Source: JAABPW01 sp037132275
Lineage (GTDB): Bacteria; Verrucomicrobiota; Kiritimatiellia; CAIKKV01; CAITUY01
Length of the DNA stretch: 38,168 nt
Direction: 5' to 3'
NCBI GenBank assembly: GCA_037132275.1
Contig: JBAXPK010000027.1
Coordinates: 1 to 38,168 of the forward strand
The translations under genes and the position numbers were made by a program. The notes below the pieces were generated by a model. The model searched no databases and had not been told where the DNA came from. It saw nothing but the letters and a program-made list of their open reading frames with translations. How positions within the stretch are numbered: position 1 is the first letter of the stretch; each line of letters begins with the position of its first letter. Below, piece by piece: positions 8,054 through 15,811 of the stretch.

Positions 8054-8842
8054 ATGATGTCTGAGGGCGTAACAACAGCTGGCATGTATTCTCTGCCTGA
8101 TTCGGCTGGTGCGGGGGTATGTTACCGGGTTTGTGACATGCCTGCTCGCTTGAGGCCACGTGAGGCGCTGGAGCGACAAGGTATTGAGAATGTGTCCGAC
8201 GAGGTGATTCTCGCCATTCTGTTGCGCACCGGTTCCCGCGGCCTCAATGTCGTCGACTTGGCGGAAAGGATATTATTCCGATACGGGAGTCTGACGGCTC
8301 TGGCACGCGCTTCCGTCGAGGAATTGTCACGCGATAAAACCTTTAAGGGGCTGGGGAAAGTGAAGGCTCAGATTTTGCGCTCGGCCTTGGATCTAGCCCG
8401 GCGCATGGCGGAAGAGAGTCGCGACGAGCGTGGTGTCTATGTCAGAACCCCGGAGGATGCCGCCGACCTGATGCGGGAACTGGCGCGTGGGCTGGATCAT
8501 GAGCGTTTTTGGACGCTGAATCTGGACACCCGTAACCGACTGAAGGGCGCCCCACGGGAAATATCCAAGGGAATTCTGGACGCAAGCCTGGTTCATGCGA
8601 GGGAGGTATTCAAAAGCGCCATTCAATCGGGATGTGCGGCCTTGGTTTTGATCCACAATCATCCCTCGGGAGACCCAACGCCATCCCCGGAGGATTTGCG
8701 TCTCACTCGCCAACTGGCCCAGGCCGGACAGGTAATTGGAATCAAGGTGCTTGATCACATCATTGTCGGACGAAAAAGTAGCGCAAAAGCAAAGGACTTC
8801 CTGAGTCTGCGTGAAGGGGGGCTCGTAACCTTCGATGAATGA
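8054..8842 (+). CDS. radC: RadC-like JAB domain protein
   Basis: A 262-residue RadC-family protein. An N-terminal helix-hairpin-helix-like region includes LSRDKTFKGLGKVKAQIL. The C-terminal JAMM/JAB metalloprotease-type domain carries the motif HNHPSGDPTPSPED (HNHPSGD at about residues 201-207 from this start). Ahead of it lies the conserved glutamate-containing segment around ISKGILDASLVHAREVFK. Despite the name, the biochemical role is not settled; it was once linked to DNA repair. The start is uncertain: there is no Shine-Dalgarno site, and ATG 8054, ATG 8057 and TTG 8045 are possible. It ends five bases from the convergent dus gene. Confidence 0.92.
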   Translation: MMSEGVTTAGMYSLPDSAGAGVCYRVCDMPARLRPREALERQGIENVSDEVILAILLRTGSRGLNVVDLAERILFRYGSLTALARASVEELSRDKTFKGLGKVKAQILRSALDLARRMAEESRDERGVYVRTPEDAADLMRELARGLDHERFWTLNLDTRNRLKGAPREISKGILDASLVHAREVFKSAIQSGCAALVLIHNHPSGDPTPSPEDLRLTRQLAQAGQVIGIKVLDHIIVGRKSSAKAKDFLSLREGGLVTFDE

Positions 8843-8847
8843 AGGGG

Positions 8848-9888
8848 TTACAATCCGCTCAATGAAATCTCGTTGTTAAGCGTTGGCTTTGTCGCCAAAA
8901 ATTCAGTTCCCCTGCGCCTTGCGGTTTGCCAATCCCGGGCGCTTTGGACAGTTCTGAACAGAGTATGGCCGAAAACGAAATTTCGTGCGAAGTAGGGGGT
9001 AAAGACTTTGAGTCTGATCACCCCCTTGTCGGGGGTAAAATCCTCTTCGATGTAGTCGCATAAACGATTCCAAACAGTAAGGTGATTAACGGAGATATTG
9101 GGTTGATGCCATAGCGCAAAAAACCAAGGACGTGCTGCAGCCATCCTGCCAATCATCAGTCCCGACGAAGCGGAGAACCGCGCTTCATGTTTTCGGTAAT
9201 AGGAGATTCCGGTGATGTCTCCGTTGGCAATAATCGGAAGGCGGGTTTGGGTCGCCAATTCAGCGTAACATGAATGTTGAGGTTGAAAGCGATTAAGGGA
9301 TTCCTCTGCAAAACGGGGGTGCAAGGTCAGGGCGTCAATACCCTCATCCTCAAGAAGTTGCAAGCGGTCATGCAGCACGGTTCGCCAATCAGGAGTCGGG
9401 CGCCCCAATCGGATTTTGACGGTCAAAAGGCCGGAAAAATCATGTCTGATAGTGCGGATAATTTCACGGAGCCGGGGAGGATCGTCGAAAAGGTTGGCGC
9501 CGCCCCCTTGTTGTTGGACGGTGGCGGCAGGACAGCCGAGGTTGATATCAATGCCATCATGTAGTACTGGCCTGAGTCGGTCAAGGGCTTCGGTTAGACC
9601 GGAAGTGTGGGCGATCAGTAACTGGTAGATGACACGCTTTTCCTGGGGGCGGCGCTTCAGCCAGGGGGATGTTTCCGGGTTCTCGTGAATCACCATTTTA
9701 GCTGAAAGCATTTCAGTAAACAGGGCGCCATATCCACCGAAATCCGAGAGGAGTCGCCTGAAAGCGCTATGTGTGATTCCCGCCATGGGTGCACAAAAAA
9801 GTGGCGGATCAAAACACATACCCCTTAATACAAGGGGCGTTTGTATAGGTTTTGTTTGTCCAGTCTGTGTTATCTCATTGTGTAGCAT
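8848..9888 (-). CDS. tRNA-dihydrouridine synthase
   Basis: A 346-residue FMN-dependent enzyme that reduces uridines in the tRNA D-loop. Motifs in order: PPLFCAPMAGITHSAFR (FMN site at the barrel start), FTEMLSAK, DINLGCPA with the likely catalytic cysteine C119, LTVKIRLG, IANGDI, and MIGRMAAARPWFF. The subfamily cannot be assigned with confidence, so no DusA/B/C symbol is given. ATG 9888 was chosen; a TTG at 9927 would add 13 hydrophobic residues without homology or a ribosome site. It is divergent from the flavocytochrome gene and convergent with radC. Confidence 0.92.
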   Translation of the reverse strand: MLHNEITQTGQTKPIQTPLVLRGMCFDPPLFCAPMAGITHSAFRRLLSDFGGYGALFTEMLSAKMVIHENPETSPWLKRRPQEKRVIYQLLIAHTSGLTEALDRLRPVLHDGIDINLGCPAATVQQQGGGANLFDDPPRLREIIRTIRHDFSGLLTVKIRLGRPTPDWRTVLHDRLQLLEDEGIDALTLHPRFAEESLNRFQPQHSCYAELATQTRLPIIANGDITGISYYRKHEARFSASSGLMIGRMAAARPWFFALWHQPNISVNHLTVWNRLCDYIEEDFTPDKGVIRLKVFTPYFARNFVFGHTLFRTVQSARDWQTARRRGTEFLATKPTLNNEISLSGL

Positions 9889-9977
9889 GAAGACGAGTAG
9901 TATGCCATAGACAGTCCGCACGCGCAAACGCTACAGTGAACCGTAATGAAACATTATTCCGGCAGGATCATTGCAGG

Positions 9978-11318
9978 ATGAAAAAAAACGGCCTATTCCT
10001 GTTGTTGCTATCCCAGCTATTGGTGATTGTTGGATTCTGGGCGTGGGATCAGATCCAGCCCCCCTTGGGTAACTTGCTTGTGGGAGGGGTTGCGGGACAA
10101 TACTTGGCCTTCGGACGTCTGGCCGGACTTTTGGCTTTCTTCTTTATTTTGCTTCAACTTCTGATGGTAGGTAGGGTTCCTTGGGTTGAGAAGCGATTCG
10201 GCTTGGATCAACTGACTCGCCTACATCACGGGGTGGGTTTCTTTTTGGCAGCGGTACTGGTATTGCATCCATTGCTTGTCACGATCGGGCATGCGAAGAA
10301 GGCGGATGTAGGTGTAGGAGTGCTGGATCAGTTTCTTGATTTTTGCAAAAACTGGGATGATATCTTGCCTGCCGTTATGGGTTTTGGCCTACTGATAGCA
10401 GCCGTCATCGCCTCAGGTGCGGTGATCCGAAAACGCGTGAGTTTTGAGGTTTGGCATGCCTCCCATTACTTCTTGTATCTGGCCATTGCGCTACTATTCG
10501 GGCATCAGATTGTCATCGGGGGCGACTTCACAGGAAACGATGGGTTCCTGATATACTGGATTAGTCTGTGCCTCTTCATTTTGGGGACTCTGCTTGTCTG
10601 CCGAATTGGCCGCCCGCTGTGGAATTACCGCTGTCACCGTTTTCGAGTGGCGCGCCTTGTTCCGGAGGCGTCCGATGTCACCTCGATTTATATTAAAGGA
10701 CGTGCTATGGGCCAGTTCCGTGCGAACGGAGGCCAATTTGTGTTCGTGCGATTTTGGGCGCCCGGCTTCCGGTGGCAGGTACATCCTTTCTCGATATCGT
10801 GTCCGCCCGATGGCCTGCAGATTCGACTAACCATCAAACAGCTTGGCGATTTCACCCGACAGATTCCCCATTTGGCTCCAGGCACCCCGGTCATACTAGA
10901 CGGGCCATATGGAACATTCACCGCGTCACGCGCAGTGTCGCCCAAGGTGCTATTGATTGCCGGGGGGATAGGGATTACCCCGATTCGGGCGATGCTGGAT
11001 GGGCTCCTGGCGGACGGTCGTAATTTGGTGTTGCTCTACGCCAACCGGAATACCGCCGGGGTGGTGTTCAGGACAGAGATTGACGACCTTTCTGCGGCCT
11101 TTCCGGGGCGCTTTCGGGTGGTGTACGTGATGAGTCATGATCCGGAGTGGGAAGGCGAGAAGGGTATCCTTGATCGTGACCGCCTGACTCGGCTTGTTCC
11201 TGATTTAAAAGAGAGGGATGCCTTTCTCTGTGGCCCTCCTCCCATGATGAACAGCCTGAGGCCTATTCTTAAAAGCCAGGGTGTCCGCTACATTTATTCT
11301 GAACGATTTTCGCTGTAA
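9978..11318 (+). CDS. Ferric-reductase-like transmembrane flavocytochrome (FRE/NOX family)
   Basis: A 446-residue membrane oxidoreductase. About residues 1-215 hold six membrane helices with histidines expected to bind two hemes (LHHGVGFFLAAVLVLHP, FEVWHASHYFLYL, LLFGHQIVIG). The C-terminal half is a ferredoxin-NADP reductase-like module. FAD contact is suggested by WQVHPFSIS, and NAD(P)H binding by LLIAGGIGITPIRAML and FLCGPPPMMNSL. Such proteins move electrons from NAD(P)H across the membrane to ferric chelates or oxygen; the true acceptor is unknown. ATG 9978 was preferred to GTG 9936 because AGGATC lies about nine bases ahead and the first helix begins there. A link with the nearby iron exporter is only suggestive. 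Confidence 0.85.
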   Translation: MKKNGLFLLLLSQLLVIVGFWAWDQIQPPLGNLLVGGVAGQYLAFGRLAGLLAFFFILLQLLMVGRVPWVEKRFGLDQLTRLHHGVGFFLAAVLVLHPLLVTIGHAKKADVGVGVLDQFLDFCKNWDDILPAVMGFGLLIAAVIASGAVIRKRVSFEVWHASHYFLYLAIALLFGHQIVIGGDFTGNDGFLIYWISLCLFILGTLLVCRIGRPLWNYRCHRFRVARLVPEASDVTSIYIKGRAMGQFRANGGQFVFVRFWAPGFRWQVHPFSISCPPDGLQIRLTIKQLGDFTRQIPHLAPGTPVILDGPYGTFTASRAVSPKVLLIAGGIGITPIRAMLDGLLADGRNLVLLYANRNTAGVVFRTEIDDLSAAFPGRFRVVYVMSHDPEWEGEKGILDRDRLTRLVPDLKERDAFLCGPPPMMNSLRPILKSQGVRYIYSERFSL

Positions 11319-11363
11319 TCTATTTATTTGATGGAAATTATTTTACGCTCACACTATTTATGC

Positions 11364-11398
11364 CTTTCTGCAATGCTATGACTGTGCAAGACAGAAAG
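11364..11398. repeat. Inverted repeat upstream of the sugar operon
   Basis: CTTTCTG (11364-11370) and CAGAAAG (11392-11398) are perfect seven-base arms around 21 bases that include TGCA on both sides. It lies in the 159-base gap before the kinase gene, about 80 bases from its start, and could be an operator or a leader hairpin. There is no gene in this gap. Confidence 0.4.
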
Positions 11399-11477
11399 TG
11401 AAGGCGCTCAAATTGGGAAGCATATACATTCACTCGTGTGAGGATTTTTTGAATTAGAACGATGCCTTGATCCGGGA

Positions 11478-12614
11478 ATGAGTTTGATTATGGAAACTGA
11501 CTCCAGCATTACGATTGATTTTAAATTCATTGTATCACGTTTCCTGTCATGGGGAGACCTGGTTTCTGTTCAGCCGCATGGAACCGGCCACATCAATGAT
11601 ACTTTCAAGGTTACAGTCAATATGGCGGGCGCGCCGGTTCATTATTTGTTGCAGAGGATCAATCATCAGATTTTTAATGATCCGCCCGCTCTGATGGATA
11701 ACATCCTCAGGGTAACAGGCCATCTCCGGATGAAACTGGCCAAAAGTGGTTGTCCGGATGTGAACCGCCACTCGTTGTCCGTCGTTATCACGCGTGACGG
11801 TCAGAATTGCTACCATGACCCCAATGGCAACTGGTGGCGGATGTATTTATTTGTCGAAGGCGCCCGCACCTATGATACCGTGGAAACCACGAGACAGGCT
11901 TATGAAGCCGCCCGGGCCTATGCCAAGTTCCAGCTGATGCTGGCTGATTTGCCCGCTCCCCGGTTGCATGAGACCATTCCAAATTTCCATGACACCCCCC
12001 TTCGTTGGAAAGCGCTTCTCGATGTCATACAGCGTGATCCCTGCAATCGGGCGGCTGAAGTGAAAAATGAAATTGATTTCGTTGAACGTCGCGCCGGAAT
12101 GTGCGGACGGTTGCTGGAGCGTTTTGCCAAGGGTGAGATACCTGAGCGTATCAGCCATCACGATACCAAAATTAACAATGTGATGCTGGATGATAAAACC
12201 GGGGAGGGTGTGTGCGTGGTGGATCTCGACACCGTGATGCCGGGTCTGGTCTTGTATGATTTCGGGGATATGGTTCGAAGCGCGACCACGTCCGCCGCAG
12301 AGGGTGAACAGGATTTAGGGAAGATCCGGATGCGCGTCGAAATGTTTGAGGCACTTGCAAGCGGGTATTTATCGGAAGCCACGGCTTTTTTGAATCCGGC
12401 GGAAAGTGAGGAACTTGTCTTTTCTGCGCGGCTTATCACGCTGATGATAGGCATGCGGTTCCTGACTGATTATCTTCAGGGTGACACATATTTCAAGATC
12501 AAGCGGCCAAGCCATAATTTTGATCGTTGCCGGGGTCAGTTCAAGATGGTTGAAAGCATGGAAGCGCAGGCGGATGAAATGGAGCGAATTGTCTCCCAAT
12601 GCCTGGCGCGGTAG
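11478..12614 (+). CDS. APH-fold sugar kinase, N-acetylhexosamine 1-kinase-like
   Basis: A 378-residue aminoglycoside-phosphotransferase-fold kinase. The N-lobe starts with PHGTGHINDTFKV (33-45) and LLQRINHQIFNDP. The catalytic loop is SHHDTKINNVML (catalytic D229, N234) and the metal motif is VVDLDT (D249, D251), followed by YDFGDMVR. The opening GTGHINDT and LLQRIN..F segments match my memory of NahK/LnpB, the bifidobacterial N-acetylhexosamine 1-kinase that makes GlcNAc-1-P or GalNAc-1-P. The next gene, 21 bases on, is a UDP-sugar epimerase, the usual companion in that salvage route. Substrate is inferred. The start could also be ATG 11490; there is no strong ribosome site for either. Confidence 0.75.
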   Translation: MSLIMETDSSITIDFKFIVSRFLSWGDLVSVQPHGTGHINDTFKVTVNMAGAPVHYLLQRINHQIFNDPPALMDNILRVTGHLRMKLAKSGCPDVNRHSLSVVITRDGQNCYHDPNGNWWRMYLFVEGARTYDTVETTRQAYEAARAYAKFQLMLADLPAPRLHETIPNFHDTPLRWKALLDVIQRDPCNRAAEVKNEIDFVERRAGMCGRLLERFAKGEIPERISHHDTKINNVMLDDKTGEGVCVVDLDTVMPGLVLYDFGDMVRSATTSAAEGEQDLGKIRMRVEMFEALASGYLSEATAFLNPAESEELVFSARLITLMIGMRFLTDYLQGDTYFKIKRPSHNFDRCRGQFKMVESMEAQADEMERIVSQCLAR

Positions 12615-12635
12615 AGACGGAAGGAGAATGCGTTC

Positions 12636-13562
12636 ATGGATTTGACGTTGATTACAGGGGGATGCGGGTTTATCGGGTCCCATATTGCGGAAGCCTTGGT
12701 TGCCGATGGCGTGAAGGTTCGCGTGTTTGACAACTTTTCCAGCGGAAAACTCGAAAACCTGCAAGGCTTCGGCGGCGAGATTGAGGTGGTTCGCGGGGAT
12801 GTCTGCGATCCCGAGGCATTGAAATCAGCGATGCCGGGGGTCACGCATGTATTTCATGAGGCCGCGCTTGTATCGGTCGCCATTTCGGTTGAAAGCCCCG
12901 TCGAGAATGACGCCATCAACATTCGTGGCACGCTCAACGTGTTGCAGGCTGCACGTGCGGCGGGAGTCAAGCGCGTGGTATTGGCCTCGTCAGCAGCGGT
13001 TTACGGGAATAATCCAACGCTTCCCAAGCGCGAAAACATGCTGCCGGAACCGGAATCACCTTACGCGTTGGGCAAACTGACAGGTGAATATTATCTAAAA
13101 TTGTTCAGCAGCCTCTATGGGTTGGAAACCGTTGCGTTACGATACTTCAATGTCTTTGGTCCCCGGCAGGATGGAAAATCAATGTATTCAGGCGTGATTT
13201 CCAGGTTTACCGATGACCTTCGGAGCGGGAGAACCCCCACCATTTTCGGGGATGGCCAGCAGACCCGCGACTTTGTTTATGTGAAGGATGTGGTGCAGGC
13301 GAATCTTCTGGCCATGCGTTCTCCCAAGGTTGGACGTGGCGAAGTATTTAATGTGGCCACCGGAAAAGCCGTGTCGTTGATTCAGCTCCTCGATGCTCTC
13401 AAGACAATCACCGGCGTCAACGTGACTCCCCAGTTCAAGGATGCCCGCGTCGGCGACATCAAGCATAGCCTCGCAGATATCTCCAAGATCCGAAGCGGCC
13501 TTGAGTACGAACCCCGGTTCGGTCTGAAGCAAGGGCTGCGGGCAACCGTTAACGTGAACTAA
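12636..13562 (+). CDS. NAD-dependent UDP-sugar 4-epimerase (extended SDR)
   Basis: A 308-residue extended short-chain dehydrogenase. The NAD-binding GGCGFIGSH (8-16), the FDNFSSG loop (31-37), SSAAVYG (118-124) and catalytic Y143/K147 in SPYALGK are present. RYFNVFGPRQ and the DIKHSLADISK stretch resemble WbpP-type UDP-GlcNAc/UDP-GalNAc and related UDP-glucose 4-epimerases. It probably interconverts UDP-hexoses or UDP-N-acetylhexosamines in the cytoplasm. AAGGAG stands ahead of the ATG. Pairing with the NahK-like kinase suggests N-acetylhexosamine use, but the exact sugar cannot be read from sequence alone. Confidence 0.85.
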   Translation: MDLTLITGGCGFIGSHIAEALVADGVKVRVFDNFSSGKLENLQGFGGEIEVVRGDVCDPEALKSAMPGVTHVFHEAALVSVAISVESPVENDAINIRGTLNVLQAARAAGVKRVVLASSAAVYGNNPTLPKRENMLPEPESPYALGKLTGEYYLKLFSSLYGLETVALRYFNVFGPRQDGKSMYSGVISRFTDDLRSGRTPTIFGDGQQTRDFVYVKDVVQANLLAMRSPKVGRGEVFNVATGKAVSLIQLLDALKTITGVNVTPQFKDARVGDIKHSLADISKIRSGLEYEPRFGLKQGLRATVNVN

Positions 13563-13601
13563 CGATTTATGCGTTTATATCCGCTTCCTAGAAACGGATT
13601 C

Positions 13602-13630
13602 TTGCCTAACGAAATGAGATTATCTATTGT
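13602..13630 (+). promoter_or_regulatory. Candidate promoter giving a leaderless larA-like mRNA
   Basis: TTGCCT (13602-13607), exactly 17 bases, and TATTGT (13625-13630) precede the ATG at 13637 by six bases. Transcription would start at or next to the A of ATG, and no Shine-Dalgarno site exists in the gap. An inverted ATCCG/CGGAT (about 13579-13599) lies just upstream and could be an operator. Read by eye. Confidence 0.4.
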
Positions 13631-13636
13631 AAACTC

Positions 13637-14908
13637 ATGATTTCTACCGGAATCGGATATACCGACAAATTGATGTCGTCTTCAGAAGCAGACCTGATCT
13701 GCCGGAACGCTTTTCGCGACTGGACTGTCGAGGGAAAGCGAGTCCTAGTTGTCATTCCCGATCATACCCGTTCATGTCCCTTGGGGATGATGTTCCGGCA
13801 TGTGCAGGCAGCTGCTGCCGGGGCACGTGCGCTAGACTTCATCGTTGCGCTGGGAACCCATCCCGCGATGTCCATGGAACAGATCTATCATCGCGTAGAG
13901 ATCACAGAAGCGGAACATAAGTCCCTTTATCCGAAGACGCGTTTTTTTAACCATGACTGGAAAAATCCGGCGGCCTTAATGGAAGTGGGGCGGTTTACCC
14001 GGAAGGAAGTCGCCGAAATGACCGCCGACCGGTTTGAAATGGATGTCAGCGTCACGGTCAACCGGATGATTAACGACTATGATATGCTGGTAATTCTCGG
14101 GCCGGTTTTTCCGCACGAAGTCGTCGGTTTTTCCGGCGGAAACAAGTATCTGTTCCCCGGAATTGCGGGTCAGGAGATTCTGGACTTTTTCCATTGGCTT
14201 GGGGCGGTGATCACTAACCCGATGATCATCGGGAACAAATGGACGACGGTTCGCAACGTTGTGGATCGGGCAGCCGCTTTGTTAAAGGTGGAACGCCGTG
14301 CCTTGTGCATGGTAGTGCGGGGGAACGATCTGGCCGGGCTGTATGCCGGAGTGCCGGAGAAAGCCTGGGCGGATGCGGCTGATCTTTCACGGCAGATCCA
14401 TCTGGAATTCAAGGATAAGCCTTTCCATACGGTGTTATCCTGCGCGCCGGTGATGTACGATGATCTCTGGGTTGGCGCAAAATGCATGTATAAGTTGGAG
14501 CCTGTTGTGGCGGACGGGGGCACATTGATTATTTATGCGCCCCACATCAAGGAAGTTTCGGTGACTCATGGTGCCTTGATAGAGGAAATTGGCTACCATA
14601 CCCGTGATTACTTTGTGAAACAGTGGGATCGGTTCAAGCATTACCCGTGGGGCGTGGTGGCGCACTCCACCCATGTCCGCGGTATCGGGACATATGAGGG
14701 CGGGGTCGAAAAGCCGAGGGTGAATGTGGTGCTGGCTACGGGAATTCCAGAGTCAGTTTGTAGAAAAATTAATCTGGGTTGGATGGATTATAGGACCGTT
14801 AACGCGGCCGACTATTTGAACCGGGAAGCCGAGGGGATTCTGTATGTGCCCAAGGCAGGCGAGATTTTGTACAGGCTGAAAAATGCCCCCGTGGAATTGG
14901 GCGGATGA
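13637..14908 (+). CDS. LarA-family nickel-pincer racemase/epimerase
   Basis: A 423-residue homologue of lactate racemase LarA, which uses a nickel-pincer nucleotide for hydride transfer at C2 of 2-hydroxyacids. The LarA residues line up: PDHTR (41-45, R45 as substrate arginine), GTHPAMS with H75, then H160 in PHEVVGFSGGNK, cofactor-anchoring K170, and nickel ligand H186. The H-to-K and K-to-H spacings (10 and 16) equal those of H174, K184 and H200 in Lactiplantibacillus LarA, so it should be active. Its substrate is not lactate by context: the next genes are fructuronate reductase and 6-phosphogluconate dehydrogenase. A sugar-acid C2 epimerase (mannonate/gluconate) is my inference. No larB, larC or larE is visible. 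The stop codon lies 20 bases before the next start. Confidence 0.85.
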   Translation: MISTGIGYTDKLMSSSEADLICRNAFRDWTVEGKRVLVVIPDHTRSCPLGMMFRHVQAAAAGARALDFIVALGTHPAMSMEQIYHRVEITEAEHKSLYPKTRFFNHDWKNPAALMEVGRFTRKEVAEMTADRFEMDVSVTVNRMINDYDMLVILGPVFPHEVVGFSGGNKYLFPGIAGQEILDFFHWLGAVITNPMIIGNKWTTVRNVVDRAAALLKVERRALCMVVRGNDLAGLYAGVPEKAWADAADLSRQIHLEFKDKPFHTVLSCAPVMYDDLWVGAKCMYKLEPVVADGGTLIIYAPHIKEVSVTHGALIEEIGYHTRDYFVKQWDRFKHYPWGVVAHSTHVRGIGTYEGGVEKPRVNVVLATGIPESVCRKINLGWMDYRTVNAADYLNREAEGILYVPKAGEILYRLKNAPVELGG

Positions 14909-14928
14909 TAATAAAAAATGAGGAGTTT

Positions 14929-15786
14929 ATGACAGTGCCAATAACAGTAAATCTTAAAGGACAAGTCGCGCTCGTGACCGGTGGCGGTGGCGTATTGTGC
15001 AGCACGATGGCTAAAGCACTGGCCCAATGTGGCGCCAAAGTGGCCATTTCTGATATCAAACAAGACAGCGCTGACCGCGTTGCCGCTGAGATTAATGCCG
15101 ATGGCGGTCGCGCCATAGGTGTGGCGAGCGACGTACTTAACAAGGCCAGCCTTGAACAGGCTAATGTGATTGTGGAAAAAGAACTGGGCGCGGTGACGAT
15201 TTTGGTCAATGGCGCAGGGGGGAATCATCCCAAGGGTACGACCTCCCGCGAATACCTGCTTCCCGGGGACCTCACACAGCAGGTTGAGGGAATCACGACG
15301 TTCTACGATCTCGATCCCAAGGGAATTGAATTTGTGTTCAACTTGAACTTTCTGGGAACTTTGCTTCCCACCCAGGTGTTTACCCGGTCTATGGCGAAAG
15401 CCGGGCGGGGGGTGGTGATCAATATTTCATCTATGAACGCTTTTACGCCCCTGACAAAAATTCCTGCATATAGCGGGGCTAAAGCCGCCGTCAGTAATTT
15501 TACCCAATGGCTGGCGGTGCATTTTTCAAAAGTCGGCATCCGGGTGAACGCCATAGCCCCCGGCTTTTTTCTAACCGACCAGAATCGGGCCTTATTGACA
15601 ATGCCAGATGGAAGTCTGACGCCCCGCGGGAACACCATCATTGCCCATACCCCCATGGGGAAATTTGGAAGCGCCGATGACTTGGTTGGCGCCTTATTGT
15701 GGCTTTCAAGTTCGGAAGCGGCGGGATTTGTGACGGGAACGGTGATTCCCGTGGATGGCGGTTTCAGCGCGTTCAGCGGAGTTTGA
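14929..15786 (+). CDS. uxuB: Fructuronate reductase (D-mannonate oxidoreductase), SDR type
   Basis: A 285-residue classical short-chain dehydrogenase that interconverts D-fructuronate and D-mannonate with NAD(P)H. It has TGGGGVL (17-23), the diagnostic insertion NGAGGNHPKGTTS (94-106), catalytic S168 and YSGAK (Y181, K185), and the subfamily signature TLLPTQVF plus NAFTPLTKIPAYSGAKAA. These match the Bacillus YjmF/UxuB group as I remember it. ATG 14929 has AGGAG four bases ahead; an in-frame ATG at 14905 overlaps the larA-like stop codon. The usual partner UxuA (mannonate dehydratase) and hexuronate isomerase UxaC are absent from the window. Confidence 0.9.
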   Translation: MTVPITVNLKGQVALVTGGGGVLCSTMAKALAQCGAKVAISDIKQDSADRVAAEINADGGRAIGVASDVLNKASLEQANVIVEKELGAVTILVNGAGGNHPKGTTSREYLLPGDLTQQVEGITTFYDLDPKGIEFVFNLNFLGTLLPTQVFTRSMAKAGRGVVINISSMNAFTPLTKIPAYSGAKAAVSNFTQWLAVHFSKVGIRVNAIAPGFFLTDQNRALLTMPDGSLTPRGNTIIAHTPMGKFGSADDLVGALLWLSSSEAAGFVTGTVIPVDGGFSAFSGV

Positions 15787-15811
15787 GAATAAGATTTCAA
15801 AGGAGTTAAGT

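Noticed and set aside
9889..9927. TTG start for the tRNA-dihydrouridine synthase
   Set aside because: The added residues have no homology and no ribosome site; ATG 9888 is simpler, though not proven.
11435..11456. Terminator-like TCAC/GTGA hairpin with T-run before the kinase gene
   Set aside because: The stem is only four pairs; not enough to call a terminator or attenuator.
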